DNA from: Halomarinibacterium sp034670265
Lineage (GTDB): Bacteria; Bacteroidota; Bacteroidia; Flavobacteriales; Flavobacteriaceae
Direction: 5' to 3'
Assembly: GCA_034670265.1 (NCBI GenBank)
Contig: JAXMNU010000001.1
Location: forward strand, 1-64,000
Length of the DNA stretch: 64,000 bases
The first letter of the stretch is position 1; the number at the start of each line of letters is the position of its first letter. The translations under genes were made by a program, and so were the position numbers. Below are positions 1-7,437 of this stretch, piece by piece. The notes under the pieces were generated by a model, which was not told where the DNA came from, did not search any database, and was given only the letters and a program-made list of their open reading frames with translations.

Positions 1-81
1 CCCTTACCATTCCGAACAGGGAAGTTAAGCCCGATTGCGCCGATGATACTGCAGCAATGTGGAAAAGTAGGTCGCCGCCTT
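1..81 (+). rRNA. rrf: 5S ribosomal RNA, 3' part (5' end outside window)
   Basis: The first bases carry the conserved 5S core (CATTCCGAACAGGGAAGTTA, then AAGCCCGATTGCGCCGATGATACTGC in two stretches) and the 3' strand ending near GTAGGTCGCCGCC. The 5' third of the molecule lies outside the window. A strong intrinsic terminator follows at once, so this is the last gene of an rRNA operon read left to right. The exact 3' end (about 78-82) is inferred from the family. Confidence 0.93.
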
Positions 82-86
82 CTTTT

Positions 87-120
87 AAAAACCCCATCAT
101 TTATTTGATGGGGTTTTTTT
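87..120 (+). terminator. Intrinsic terminator of the rRNA operon
   Basis: AAAAACCCCATCA (87-99) pairs with TGATGGGGTTTTT (106-118) around a 6-nt loop, and a run of T follows. It lies directly behind the 5S rRNA. Confidence 0.92.
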
Positions 121-132
121 ATACTATTTTTG
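104..132 (+). promoter_or_regulatory. Promoter for the hemolysin III-like gene
   Basis: TTTG at 104-107 and TATTTTTG at 125-132, 17 bp apart, match the Bacteroidota promoter consensus (TTTG, then TAnnTTTG). The expected start site is near 138, giving a leader of about 15 nt. The -33 box lies in the 3' arm of the rRNA terminator. Confidence 0.65.
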
Positions 133-153
133 CAAAAAATAAGTTAGCTGAAT

Positions 154-771
154 ATGTACAGTGAAAAAGAAGAATTTTGGAATATTATCTCACACGGAAT
201 AGGTGTTATCCTTTCAGTTGTGGCGTTAATCCTATTATTGACATTTAATGACGGCAGCACTTTAAATACTTTAAGTGTTGTCTTATATTCAGTGACGCTT
301 TTGTTCCTTTATTCAGCTTCAACAATGTATCATTGGGTAACAAATGAAAAGTGGAAATTCTTTTTCAGAAAATTAGACCATATAGGTATTTACTTTCTAA
401 TTGCAGGTACATACACACCTGTTGCACTAATTTCTTTGGTGAATGAAAATGGCTGGACCATTTTTTGGACGGTTTGGGGTATTGCTATTGCTGGAACAAT
501 TTTAAAAATCTTTTTCACTGGAAAGTTTGATAAACTATCCCTTTTACTATACCTAGCTATGGGATGGCTAATCATTTTCGATTTTAAAAACCTTTGGGAA
601 GTGCAATCAGCACTTGGGATTACTTTATTGGGACTAGGAGGGTTGTTTTATAGTTTGGGAACGATATTCTATGCCGTTGAAAAGATTCCTTATAATCACG
701 CTATTTGGCATGTCTTCGTTTTAGCAGGAAGTGTATTTCATTTCTTTTTTATCTTCTTAGATGTCATTTAA
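154..771 (+). CDS. Hemolysin III / PAQR-family membrane protein
   Basis: Integral inner-membrane protein of the HlyIII (TrhA/YqfA, PAQR) family; 205 residues, the usual length. Seven hydrophobic segments are visible. The family's metal-site residues are present: a Ser...TyrHis motif ending at H60, an Asp-His pair at 75-76 followed by the GTYTP motif, and the C-terminal H182/H186/H196 cluster. Members are linked to membrane-lipid homeostasis; despite the name, haemolytic activity is not established for most. The stop codon overlaps that of the convergent ZIP transporter gene by 4 bp. Family assignment is firm, role uncertain. Confidence 0.9.
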   Translation: MYSEKEEFWNIISHGIGVILSVVALILLLTFNDGSTLNTLSVVLYSVTLLFLYSASTMYHWVTNEKWKFFFRKLDHIGIYFLIAGTYTPVALISLVNENGWTIFWTVWGIAIAGTILKIFFTGKFDKLSLLLYLAMGWLIIFDFKNLWEVQSALGITLLGLGGLFYSLGTIFYAVEKIPYNHAIWHVFVLAGSVFHFFFIFLDVI

Positions 772-1436
772 AGTAAATAAGCGAGTATTACACCAATAAA
801 AATGGTGCTAAGCTTCATTAAATTAAACTTGTGATCTTTACTACTTTCAAATAAGATGGTGGTGGATACGTGAAGAAATATTCCAATGGCAACTGCATTA
901 ATTTCAGTTGAATAATCTGAAAACAGAGTTATATTATTCTTAAAAAAACTTCCAAGCGGTGTCATACATGCAAATAGTACTAGGAAAAAAAGCGTAATTT
1001 TTCTTGAATAGCCAGCCGTTATAAAATAAATGGTAAGTATAATGGCAATAGGTACTTTATGAATAACAACGCCCCAAAGGATATCAATATTTTCAGTGAT
1101 GGGGAATCCTTCAATGATGGAATGAATCGATAGCCCTAAAAATAATAACCACGGAAAGTTATTGTGGTTAGAATGCAAATGAACGTGTCCATGTTCCGCT
1201 CCTTTTGTAATAAAATCTAGAATAATTTGGAGTAAAATCCCTGCCATTATTAGAACCCCAATGCTTTTTGAAGGGGTTTCAAAAACTTCGAGTAATAATT
1301 CAAATAAGGTAATTGATAGAAGGAATGCCCCACTAAAGGAAAGTAAATACTGATGGAACGCTAACTTCTTACTCGAAATAAGCAGTGCAATAAAATATCC
1401 AACACCTATTGCTAAAAACGGAAGTAAATAAACCAT
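768..1436 (-). CDS. ZIP family divalent metal transporter
   Basis: 222-residue membrane protein with about eight hydrophobic segments. The two ZIP signature helices are visible: HSIIEG at 105-110 and HKVPIA at 126-131, which form the binuclear metal site of the family. A His-rich loop between segments 3 and 4 (H82, H84, H86, H88, H91) fits metal delivery. It probably moves zinc or another divalent cation into the cytoplasm; the substrate cannot be read from sequence. Single gene, convergent with the HlyIII gene (TTAA stop overlap) and divergent from the methyltransferase at 1500. Confidence 0.88.
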   Translation of the reverse strand: MVYLLPFLAIGVGYFIALLISSKKLAFHQYLLSFSGAFLLSITLFELLLEVFETPSKSIGVLIMAGILLQIILDFITKGAEHGHVHLHSNHNNFPWLLFLGLSIHSIIEGFPITENIDILWGVVIHKVPIAIILTIYFITAGYSRKITLFFLVLFACMTPLGSFFKNNITLFSDYSTEINAVAIGIFLHVSTTILFESSKDHKFNLMKLSTIFIGVILAYLL

Positions 1437-1444
1437 GGGTTAAA

Positions 1445-1478
1445 TTTGGTAATGCCTTGCTAAAATAGGCTATTTTTG
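1445..1478 (+). promoter_or_regulatory. Promoter for the THUMP methyltransferase gene
   Basis: TTTG at 1445-1448 and TATTTTTG at 1471-1478 (spacer 22 bp) match the Bacteroidota -33/-7 consensus. A start site near 1484 would leave a leader of about 16 nt before the ATG at 1500. Confidence 0.55.
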
Positions 1479-1499
1479 CAAAGAGAATGAACACATTTC

Positions 1500-2657
1500 A
1501 TGGAAAATAATTTTAAAATGATAGCCAAGACCCTTTTTGGTCTTGAAGATTTGTTAGCGAAAGAGTTGCAGGAACTAGGAGCTTCGTCAATTGAAAAAGG
1601 GATTCGTAATGTTTCTTTTGAAGGGGATACTGGATTTATGTACAAAGCCAACCTATGTTGTAGAACTGCCATTAAAATACTGAAACCAATTGATTACTTC
1701 AATGTATTTACGGAAGAGGACATTTATAAAAAAGTATATGATATTCCTTGGGAAAATTATATGACCAGTGACGGATCTCTTGCCGTAAATGCCACTGTTT
1801 TTTCTGAAGTATTTACACATTCTCAATACATAGCTCTAAAGACAAAAGATGCTATTGTTGATCGATTTCGAGATAGGGAAGGAGTACGACCCGATGTAGA
1901 TTTAGACCACCCAACGCTGCGAATCAATATTCATATTGATAGAAATATTTGCACTATATCGTTGGATAGTTCTGGAGAATCATTACATAAAAGAGGGTAC
2001 AAGGTGAGTTCTGCTTTGGCACCTATTAATGAAGTATTAGCTGCAGGAATCTTGATGCTTTCTGGTTGGAGAGGGCAATGTGACTTTTTAGATCCTATGT
2101 GTGGGAGTGGAACTTTCCTAACTGAAGCAGCGATGATTGCTTGTAATATTCCCGCAAATTTGAACCGGGATGAATTTGGTTTTGAAACTTGGCCAGATTT
2201 TGATGAAGATTTATATGAAGTAATTGAAAGTGCTTCTCTGAAAAAAATTAAAGATTTTCATTTTAAGATTGTGGGTTACGATATTGATCCTATTTCTATA
2301 AATAAGGCAAAGGAGAATGTGAAGAATGCGAATCTTCAGGAATTTATTGAAATAAAAGAACAAAACTTTTTTGAAAGTAAAAAAGAACACGATAAATATT
2401 TACACTTAGCCTTTAACCCTCCTTATGACGAACGCCTTTCCGTAAAAAACATCGAGGAGTTCTATGGTAATATTGGTAATACTTTAAAGCATGGGTATCC
2501 AGGTTCACAGGCTTGGATGATAACATCTAATATGGATGCGCTTAAATGTGTGGGTTTACGACCTTCGCAAAAAATTAAGTTATTTAATGGAAAGCTTGAA
2601 GCGAAATTAGTGAAGTATGAAATGTATAGTGGTAGTAGAAAGGCAAGTAAACAATAA
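1500..2657 (+). CDS. THUMP-domain class I SAM-dependent RNA methyltransferase (RlmL N-half type)
   Basis: 385 residues: an N-terminal ferredoxin-like/THUMP RNA-binding region (about 1-160) and a C-terminal Rossmann methyltransferase. SAM motif I is DPMCGSG at 198-204, the acidic motif follows at GYDIDP (259-264), and the catalytic NPPY is at 306-309. NPPY marks N-methylation of an exocyclic amino group, here probably N2 of guanine in 23S rRNA, as in the first half of E. coli RlmL. The second methyltransferase domain of E. coli RlmL is absent, as is usual outside gammaproteobacteria. The exact target nucleotide is inferred. Confidence 0.87.
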   Translation: MENNFKMIAKTLFGLEDLLAKELQELGASSIEKGIRNVSFEGDTGFMYKANLCCRTAIKILKPIDYFNVFTEEDIYKKVYDIPWENYMTSDGSLAVNATVFSEVFTHSQYIALKTKDAIVDRFRDREGVRPDVDLDHPTLRINIHIDRNICTISLDSSGESLHKRGYKVSSALAPINEVLAAGILMLSGWRGQCDFLDPMCGSGTFLTEAAMIACNIPANLNRDEFGFETWPDFDEDLYEVIESASLKKIKDFHFKIVGYDIDPISINKAKENVKNANLQEFIEIKEQNFFESKKEHDKYLHLAFNPPYDERLSVKNIEEFYGNIGNTLKHGYPGSQAWMITSNMDALKCVGLRPSQKIKLFNGKLEAKLVKYEMYSGSRKASKQ

Positions 2658-2658
2658 G

Positions 2659-3366
2659 TTATTTCTTAAAAATTGGGATTAAATACGATAGGCTATAGCC
2701 ATATCCCACACCAAATTTACTGAAATCATAGGTTCGGTTAAATCCAGGAACAATGAGGTTACCGAAATTATCAGGTGATTTTTCTGCTACCATTCGTTTT
2801 ACTTGCACATTAATGCCGAGATATAGGTTGGTGAAAATTTCAGTTTTTACTCCCAAAATAAATTCAATCCAACTGGCATTAAGTCCCGAATAATCAATTG
2901 GGTCTGTTCTAATTTCAGTTGGAAAAGTAGTATTCGTTGTATAAATAGGGTAAGCCGTCAATTCTTCAGAAAAAGTAGCAAATCCGTAACGCAATCCAGC
3001 TGTAATGGCATTATTCATCCCAATCCAATTATTATAGGCATTATAATCTACTCCCAATTTAATATAGCTTCCAGAAATCGTAGCCTTCAAATTGTCTTCG
3101 TCCCAATCTCTAGTTTCGGTTCCAAGTTCGGCAGCTGCATAAAACTTCTTCGAAAAACGAAAATCTCCTATAATTTCAAATCCAGAGTAGCCTTCTTCAA
3201 AAGCAGTACGCGCTAATTTTGCTATGTCGCCACCCACTCGTAAGCCATACTTTTGTGATTGCACTTTTGTAGTATCTGCAACAGTTTCAGAAGTTTCTTG
3301 TGCTATCATTGACAATGATGCACACAGAATACTAATGGAAAATAGTAAGATGTACTTCGCTTTCAT
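2659..3366 (-). CDS. DUF6048 family protein (envelope, unknown function)
   Basis: 235 residues from the ATG at 3366 (two codons after an in-frame TTG at 3372). It has a Lys-led signal peptide ending near the SMIAQE segment and then alternating beta-strand sequence with aromatic-rich ends, like a small outer-membrane beta-barrel. I place it in DUF6048 from its position after DUF6452 and rlmD, a conserved flavobacterial trio, and from general similarity. Its first 35 bp overlap the 3' end of the DUF6452 gene in another frame, so the two are probably translationally coupled. Function unknown. Confidence 0.72.
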   Translation of the reverse strand: MKAKYILLFSISILCASLSMIAQETSETVADTTKVQSQKYGLRVGGDIAKLARTAFEEGYSGFEIIGDFRFSKKFYAAAELGTETRDWDEDNLKATISGSYIKLGVDYNAYNNWIGMNNAITAGLRYGFATFSEELTAYPIYTTNTTFPTEIRTDPIDYSGLNASWIEFILGVKTEIFTNLYLGINVQVKRMVAEKSPDNFGNLIVPGFNRTYDFSKFGVGYGYSLSYLIPIFKK

Positions 3367-3829
3367 TATCAATTGTTGTTTGTAATATTTCGGTGTCTAA
3401 AATCCAATTACCATTATTTGCCTCAGTCTCCAAATCCACAAATAAATCATTATAAATTATTTTAAACCCGCACGCTCGGTTTATATAGACTTCTTCTCTT
3501 GAGTAATTAAAGGAAATAGTATCAAAATTATTATTCTCCTCACTGGAACTATTAAACTCAAAAAGAAATGAAGATAGATTTAATTCTGTATCTAGTGGAA
3601 TTAAAATTTCAGTATCATTAATGGCTGAAGATGTTACTAAGGTACTATCTGTATTATTCACATAAATAAGTAAGTCTTCCACAGCTTTGGTTGATTCCCT
3701 ATCGGAAATATCTCTAAACTCAATGTATAAAAGGGGAGTGGTCGCTGTGTCCTCAGGGCATATATCATCTCTTGTGCAGCCCGCAAAGAGAGTTATTAGC
3801 GTTATAGAAAAAAGAAAGATTGTACGCAT
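3332..3829 (-). CDS. DUF6452 family lipoprotein (unknown function)
   Basis: 165 residues. The N-terminus has a hydrophobic signal with a lipobox ending at Cys17 (LFAGC), so the mature protein is probably a lipidated envelope protein. The remainder is beta-rich, with a second Cys pair (C23, and one near residue 120). Its ATG shares one base with the rlmD stop codon (TAATG arrangement), and its end overlaps the DUF6048 gene by 35 bp. This order rlmD-DUF6452-DUF6048 is typical of Flavobacteriaceae. No biochemical role is known to me. Confidence 0.75.
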   Translation of the reverse strand: MRTIFLFSITLITLFAGCTRDDICPEDTATTPLLYIEFRDISDRESTKAVEDLLIYVNNTDSTLVTSSAINDTEILIPLDTELNLSSFLFEFNSSSEENNNFDTISFNYSREEVYINRACGFKIIYNDLFVDLETEANNGNWILDTEILQTTIDNESEVHLTIFH

Positions 3830-5244
3830 TAAGAATTCCTTTTTTCCAAAAGTACAACATTTTCTACGTGATGAGTCTGCGGAAACATATCAACGGGTTG
3901 TACTTTAATTACTTTATAAAATGCATCCAGTAAACTTAAATCTCTGGCCTGTGTCGCGCTATTGCAGCTCACATACACAATTTTATCTGGTGATAGCTGA
4001 ATAAGTTGCTCCACTACATCTTTATGCATTCCGTCTCGCGGAGGATCTGTAATAACCACATCTGGCTTTCCGTGTTTAGAAATAAAAGCATCATTAAAAA
4101 CTTTTTTCATATCACCCACATGAAAACTTACATTTTCAATACCATTTAATTTGGCATTTTCTCTAGCCGCCTCTATAGCTTCTGGTACTGCTTCAATTCC
4201 AACTACTTTCTTTGCTTGTTTAGCGACAAATTGTGCTATGGTTCCGGTACCTGTGTATAAATCGTACACCAATTCATCACCTTTTAAATTGGCAAAATCT
4301 CTTGTTACTTTATATAGCTCATAGGCCTGTTTACTATTGGTTTGATAGAACGACTTAGCATTAATTTTGAATTTAAGCCCTTCCATTTCTTCAAAAATGT
4401 GATCTCTTCCACTGAAACAAACAACCTCTTGATCGTAAATAGTATCGTTTGCCTTAGAATTAACAACAAAGAGTAGCGAAGTTATTTCAGTAAATTTTTC
4501 AGAAATTGCAGTTAAAAGCAACTCTCTCTTTTCTTTGTCTTCATAAAAAAACTGAATAAGCACCATTACCTCACCAATAGAAGTATTCCGAATCATTAAC
4601 GTGCGTAATAACCCCTCTTGATTTCGAGTATTAAAAAACGGAAGATTTAATTCTTCAGCTTTCTTTTTTATAAAGTTGCGAATATCGTTACTTGGGTCTG
4701 CTTGTAGATGACATTTCTTAACATCTAAGATTTTATCCCACATTCCTGGAATATGAAAGCCTAAAGCATTTCGGTTTTCAATAATTTCATCACTTTCAAT
4801 TTGCTCTCTCGTAAGCCACTTACTGTCACTAAAGGAAAACTCCATTTTATTGCGATAGAAATATTCGCTTTTAGAACCGAGTATTGGATTAACTTCTGGT
4901 AGTTCAATTTTACCTAAGCGTTTCAGATTATTTTCAACTTCCTTTTGCTTGTAGAATAACTGATGCTCATATGCCATATGTTGCCATTTACATCCACCGC
5001 AAGTTCCAAAATGCTCGCAAACTGGGGTTGTTCTTTTTTCAGAATATTTTGAAAATCCAATAGCAGTTCCTTCATAATAGCCACTTCGCTGTTTTGTAGT
5101 TTGTACTGTTACAATATCGCCAGGGACAGCATTATTTATAAAAACTACTTTGCCGTCTGGTGCCTTTGCTACAGCCTTTCCTTTAGCCCCAGCATCTATC
5201 ACTTCAATATCTTCAAAAACTTTGCGTTTATTTCGTCTTGCCAT
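3829..5244 (-). CDS. rlmD: 23S rRNA (uracil-C5)-methyltransferase RlmD
   Basis: 471 residues. An N-terminal TRAM domain (about 1-60) is followed by the iron-sulfur motif C76-x5-C82-x2-C85 plus a later Cys (near 178) in the DVKKCHLQ segment, then a Rossmann methyltransferase with DLYTGTGTIA as SAM motif, DPPRDG, and the catalytic Cys in YVSCNSATQARD. These are the RlmD/RumA hallmarks: m5U formation at position 1939 (E. coli numbering). It could instead be one of the closely related RlmCD-type enzymes. First gene of a three-gene operon with DUF6452 and DUF6048. Confidence 0.93.
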   Translation of the reverse strand: MARRNKRKVFEDIEVIDAGAKGKAVAKAPDGKVVFINNAVPGDIVTVQTTKQRSGYYEGTAIGFSKYSEKRTTPVCEHFGTCGGCKWQHMAYEHQLFYKQKEVENNLKRLGKIELPEVNPILGSKSEYFYRNKMEFSFSDSKWLTREQIESDEIIENRNALGFHIPGMWDKILDVKKCHLQADPSNDIRNFIKKKAEELNLPFFNTRNQEGLLRTLMIRNTSIGEVMVLIQFFYEDKEKRELLLTAISEKFTEITSLLFVVNSKANDTIYDQEVVCFSGRDHIFEEMEGLKFKINAKSFYQTNSKQAYELYKVTRDFANLKGDELVYDLYTGTGTIAQFVAKQAKKVVGIEAVPEAIEAARENAKLNGIENVSFHVGDMKKVFNDAFISKHGKPDVVITDPPRDGMHKDVVEQLIQLSPDKIVYVSCNSATQARDLSLLDAFYKVIKVQPVDMFPQTHHVENVVLLEKRNS

Positions 5245-5329
5245 AGGCGCAAAAGTAATGTCTTTCTATAAAAAATATGTATAAAATTTAGTAATTTGCA
5301 CCCAAGGATGATTTCTCTCCTCCGCTGAA

Positions 5330-5347
5330 TTTTCGAGCCTTCGAAAA
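5330..5347 (+). promoter_or_regulatory. Hairpin in the rocD leader
   Basis: TTTTCGA (5330-5336) and TCGAAAA (5341-5347) form a perfect 7-bp stem with a GCCT loop, 51 bp before the rocD start codon. It lacks a T run, so it is not a terminator; it may be an operator or a leader-RNA structure. No known riboswitch was recognised. Confidence 0.35.
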
Positions 5348-5398
5348 AATAAAGGTATAGCAGGAATTTTTTATTTATCACTTTTAAAAATTTATGTT

Positions 5399-6676
5399 AT
5401 GGCAGTTTTAGAACAAACTTCGTCGCAAAAAGCAATCGATTTAGAAAACAAGTATGGCGCTCATAATTACCATCCGCTTCCTGTTGTTTTAACTAGGGGA
5501 GAAGGAGTGTATGTGTGGGATGTTGAAGGAAAGAAATACTACGATTTTCTTTCGGCTTACTCTGCAGTAAATCAAGGTCATTGTCATCCTAAAATTGTAA
5601 ATGCAATGACAACTCAAGCGCAGCGGTTATCATTAACCTCTCGGGCGTTTCATAATGATATGTTGGGCAAATATGAAAAATTTGCTACTGAATATTTTGG
5701 GTTTGATAAGCTTTTACCTATGAATACAGGTGCAGAAGCAGTTGAAACGGCATTAAAGATTTGTCGGCGTTGGGCATACCAAGTAAAAGGAATTTCTGAA
5801 AATGATGCTCAAATTATTGTTTGCGAAAATAATTTTCACGGAAGAACTACAACCATTATTTCTTTTTCTAACGATCCTATTGCAAGAAAGAATTTTGGAC
5901 CTTATACGCAAGGATTTATAAAAATAGAATACGATAATTTACAAGCTCTAGAAGAAACCTTAAAAGCTACTAAAAATGTTGCTGGTTTTTTGGTGGAACC
6001 TATTCAAGGAGAAGCAGGGGTGTATGTGCCTTCTGAAGGCTATTTAAAAGCCGCTAAGGCACTTTGTGAAAAATACAATGTCTTATTTATTGCAGATGAA
6101 GTACAGACAGGAATTGCTCGCACAGGAAGACTTTTAGCCACTTGTGGTAATTGCAGTTGTGAGAATAAAAATTGTAGCGGAACTCCAGATGTAAAACCAG
6201 ATATTTTAATTTTAGGAAAAGCATTAAGTGGTGGAGCATATCCTGTTTCTGCTGTTTTAGCGAATGATCCAATTATGAATGTAATTACACCCGGGTCTCA
6301 TGGATCTACTTTTGGAGGAAACCCCATAGCCGCGGCTGTTGCTATGGCTGCCTTAGAGGTTGTCCAAGAAGAAAAATTGGCTGAAAATGCATTTAAATTA
6401 GGGGAACTCTTTAGAAATAAATTAAACGAATATATTGAAACAAGTAGTATTGCAAAACTAGTTAGAGGTAAAGGATTACTAAATGCAATTGTCATAAATG
6501 ATAATGAAGAAAGTGATACTGCTTGGAATATTTGCCTTCGTTTAAGGGATCATGGTTTGTTAGCAAAGCCAACCCATGGGAATATTATACGATTTGCACC
6601 ACCACTCGTAATGAATGAGGAACAGCTAATGGATTGTATTTCAATCATAATTAAAACGTTAAAAGAGTTCGAATAG
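5399..6676 (+). CDS. rocD: Ornithine--oxo-acid aminotransferase
   Basis: 425-residue class III PLP aminotransferase converting ornithine and 2-oxoglutarate to glutamate 5-semialdehyde and glutamate (arginine/proline catabolism). Visible: the MNTGAEAVETA phosphate-binding motif, the NNFHGRT segment, DEVQTGIARTG, and the Schiff-base lysine K274 in LILGKALSGG. Close overall match to bacterial and eukaryotic ornithine aminotransferases. Odd: a cysteine-rich insertion C249-x2-C252-x-C254-x4-C259 just before the active-site strand, which classical enzymes lack. Monocistronic, with a strong terminator behind it. Confidence 0.92.
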   Translation: MAVLEQTSSQKAIDLENKYGAHNYHPLPVVLTRGEGVYVWDVEGKKYYDFLSAYSAVNQGHCHPKIVNAMTTQAQRLSLTSRAFHNDMLGKYEKFATEYFGFDKLLPMNTGAEAVETALKICRRWAYQVKGISENDAQIIVCENNFHGRTTTIISFSNDPIARKNFGPYTQGFIKIEYDNLQALEETLKATKNVAGFLVEPIQGEAGVYVPSEGYLKAAKALCEKYNVLFIADEVQTGIARTGRLLATCGNCSCENKNCSGTPDVKPDILILGKALSGGAYPVSAVLANDPIMNVITPGSHGSTFGGNPIAAAVAMAALEVVQEEKLAENAFKLGELFRNKLNEYIETSSIAKLVRGKGLLNAIVINDNEESDTAWNICLRLRDHGLLAKPTHGNIIRFAPPLVMNEEQLMDCISIIIKTLKEFE

Positions 6677-6690
6677 AAATTGAAATTATA

Positions 6691-6722
6691 AAAAAAAGCG
6701 ACCTCAAAGGGTCGCTTTTTTT
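6691..6722. terminator. Bidirectional terminator between rocD and the CCC-motif gene
   Basis: GCGACC (6698-6703) pairs with GGTCGC (6710-6715), flanked by an A run and a T run, so it can stop transcription from both convergent genes. Confidence 0.9.
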
Positions 6723-6738
6723 TATCTATTTTGAAAAA

Positions 6739-7062
6739 TTACATTCCGTATTTCTCAAGCATCTCTTGTTGCATATTCATAATTCCATCTGAACCAAGAG
6801 TAGCAAATAACCAAATAGTATATATTAAGTAAATAACATTAAGAGCAATACCAATATAGGCTAGTATTTTTCCTGTTTTTACATTTTGGTAACCGCTATA
6901 CTGTTCTGGATTTTCTAAATAGGTTTGAGTCGCTTTTTTAGCCATTACAATAGCAATGATACCAAAAATTAAACCGAGTACTCCATAGCAACAGCAAGTT
7001 ACAATAGAAATAATACCAAACACTAATATAAGCGTTGCATTAGGTAATTTTTGTTGTTCCAT
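6739..7062 (-). CDS. CCC-motif small membrane protein
   Basis: 107 residues, three predicted membrane helices; the first contains a run of three cysteines (TCCCYG) that names this Bacteroidota family. A short soluble loop (about 45-65) lies between helices 1-2 and 3. Helix-linker pattern resembles DUF4190-type proteins. It lies 74 bp after the DUF2752 gene in the same direction, a recurrent pairing in flavobacteria, so the two probably act together in the inner membrane. Function unknown. Confidence 0.75.
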   Translation of the reverse strand: MEQQKLPNATLILVFGIISIVTCCCYGVLGLIFGIIAIVMAKKATQTYLENPEQYSGYQNVKTGKILAYIGIALNVIYLIYTIWLFATLGSDGIMNMQQEMLEKYGM

Positions 7063-7136
7063 AATGATATGATTAGTTAGTTATTACTCATTAAATTTAA
7101 GGAAAAATCTCTAAGCCACAAGGGCTTCCCTGAAAT

Positions 7137-7424
7137 TTATGTATGGTAAGTAGCATTCATTTTAATAAAGTAACTGCCAATTATAATTAGAATATTAATA
7201 GAAATAAGAAAAATTTTAATCCATTTACCATATTTATATTTAATAAACAAGGTAGAGATTAAGAATAATACGAGAAGAATTAGTGTGTATATTGCTGGAT
7301 ACGTTTTAAAGGCAAGAAGAAACTCTCCTTTAAAAAGAAAGGCTGTAGCACGTTGTATGCCACAGCCTAAACATTCAATTCCGAATAACTTTTTGTTAAG
7401 ACAAGGGAGCATATACTCTTCCAT
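7137..7424 (-). CDS. DUF2752 domain membrane protein
   Basis: 95 residues. The N-terminal part has the DUF2752 core: a Pro-Cys pair, then GIECLGCGIQRA with its Cys-x2-Cys, followed by two membrane helices. The Cys-x2-Cys faces or lies near the membrane surface and may bind metal or be redox-active; this is inference. Upstream of and co-directional with the CCC-motif gene, and 14 bp after the stop of no other gene (the T9SS gene upstream ends at 7438 on the opposite end of the same strand), so all three may be one transcript. Function unknown. Confidence 0.78.
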   Translation of the reverse strand: MEEYMLPCLNKKLFGIECLGCGIQRATAFLFKGEFLLAFKTYPAIYTLILLVLFLISTLFIKYKYGKWIKIFLISINILIIIGSYFIKMNATYHT

Positions 7425-7437
7425 GCCTTAAAAAATA

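Noticed and set aside
5250..5398. Possible riboswitch upstream of rocD
   Set aside because: No known riboswitch consensus seen; only one short hairpin, so not called as a riboswitch.
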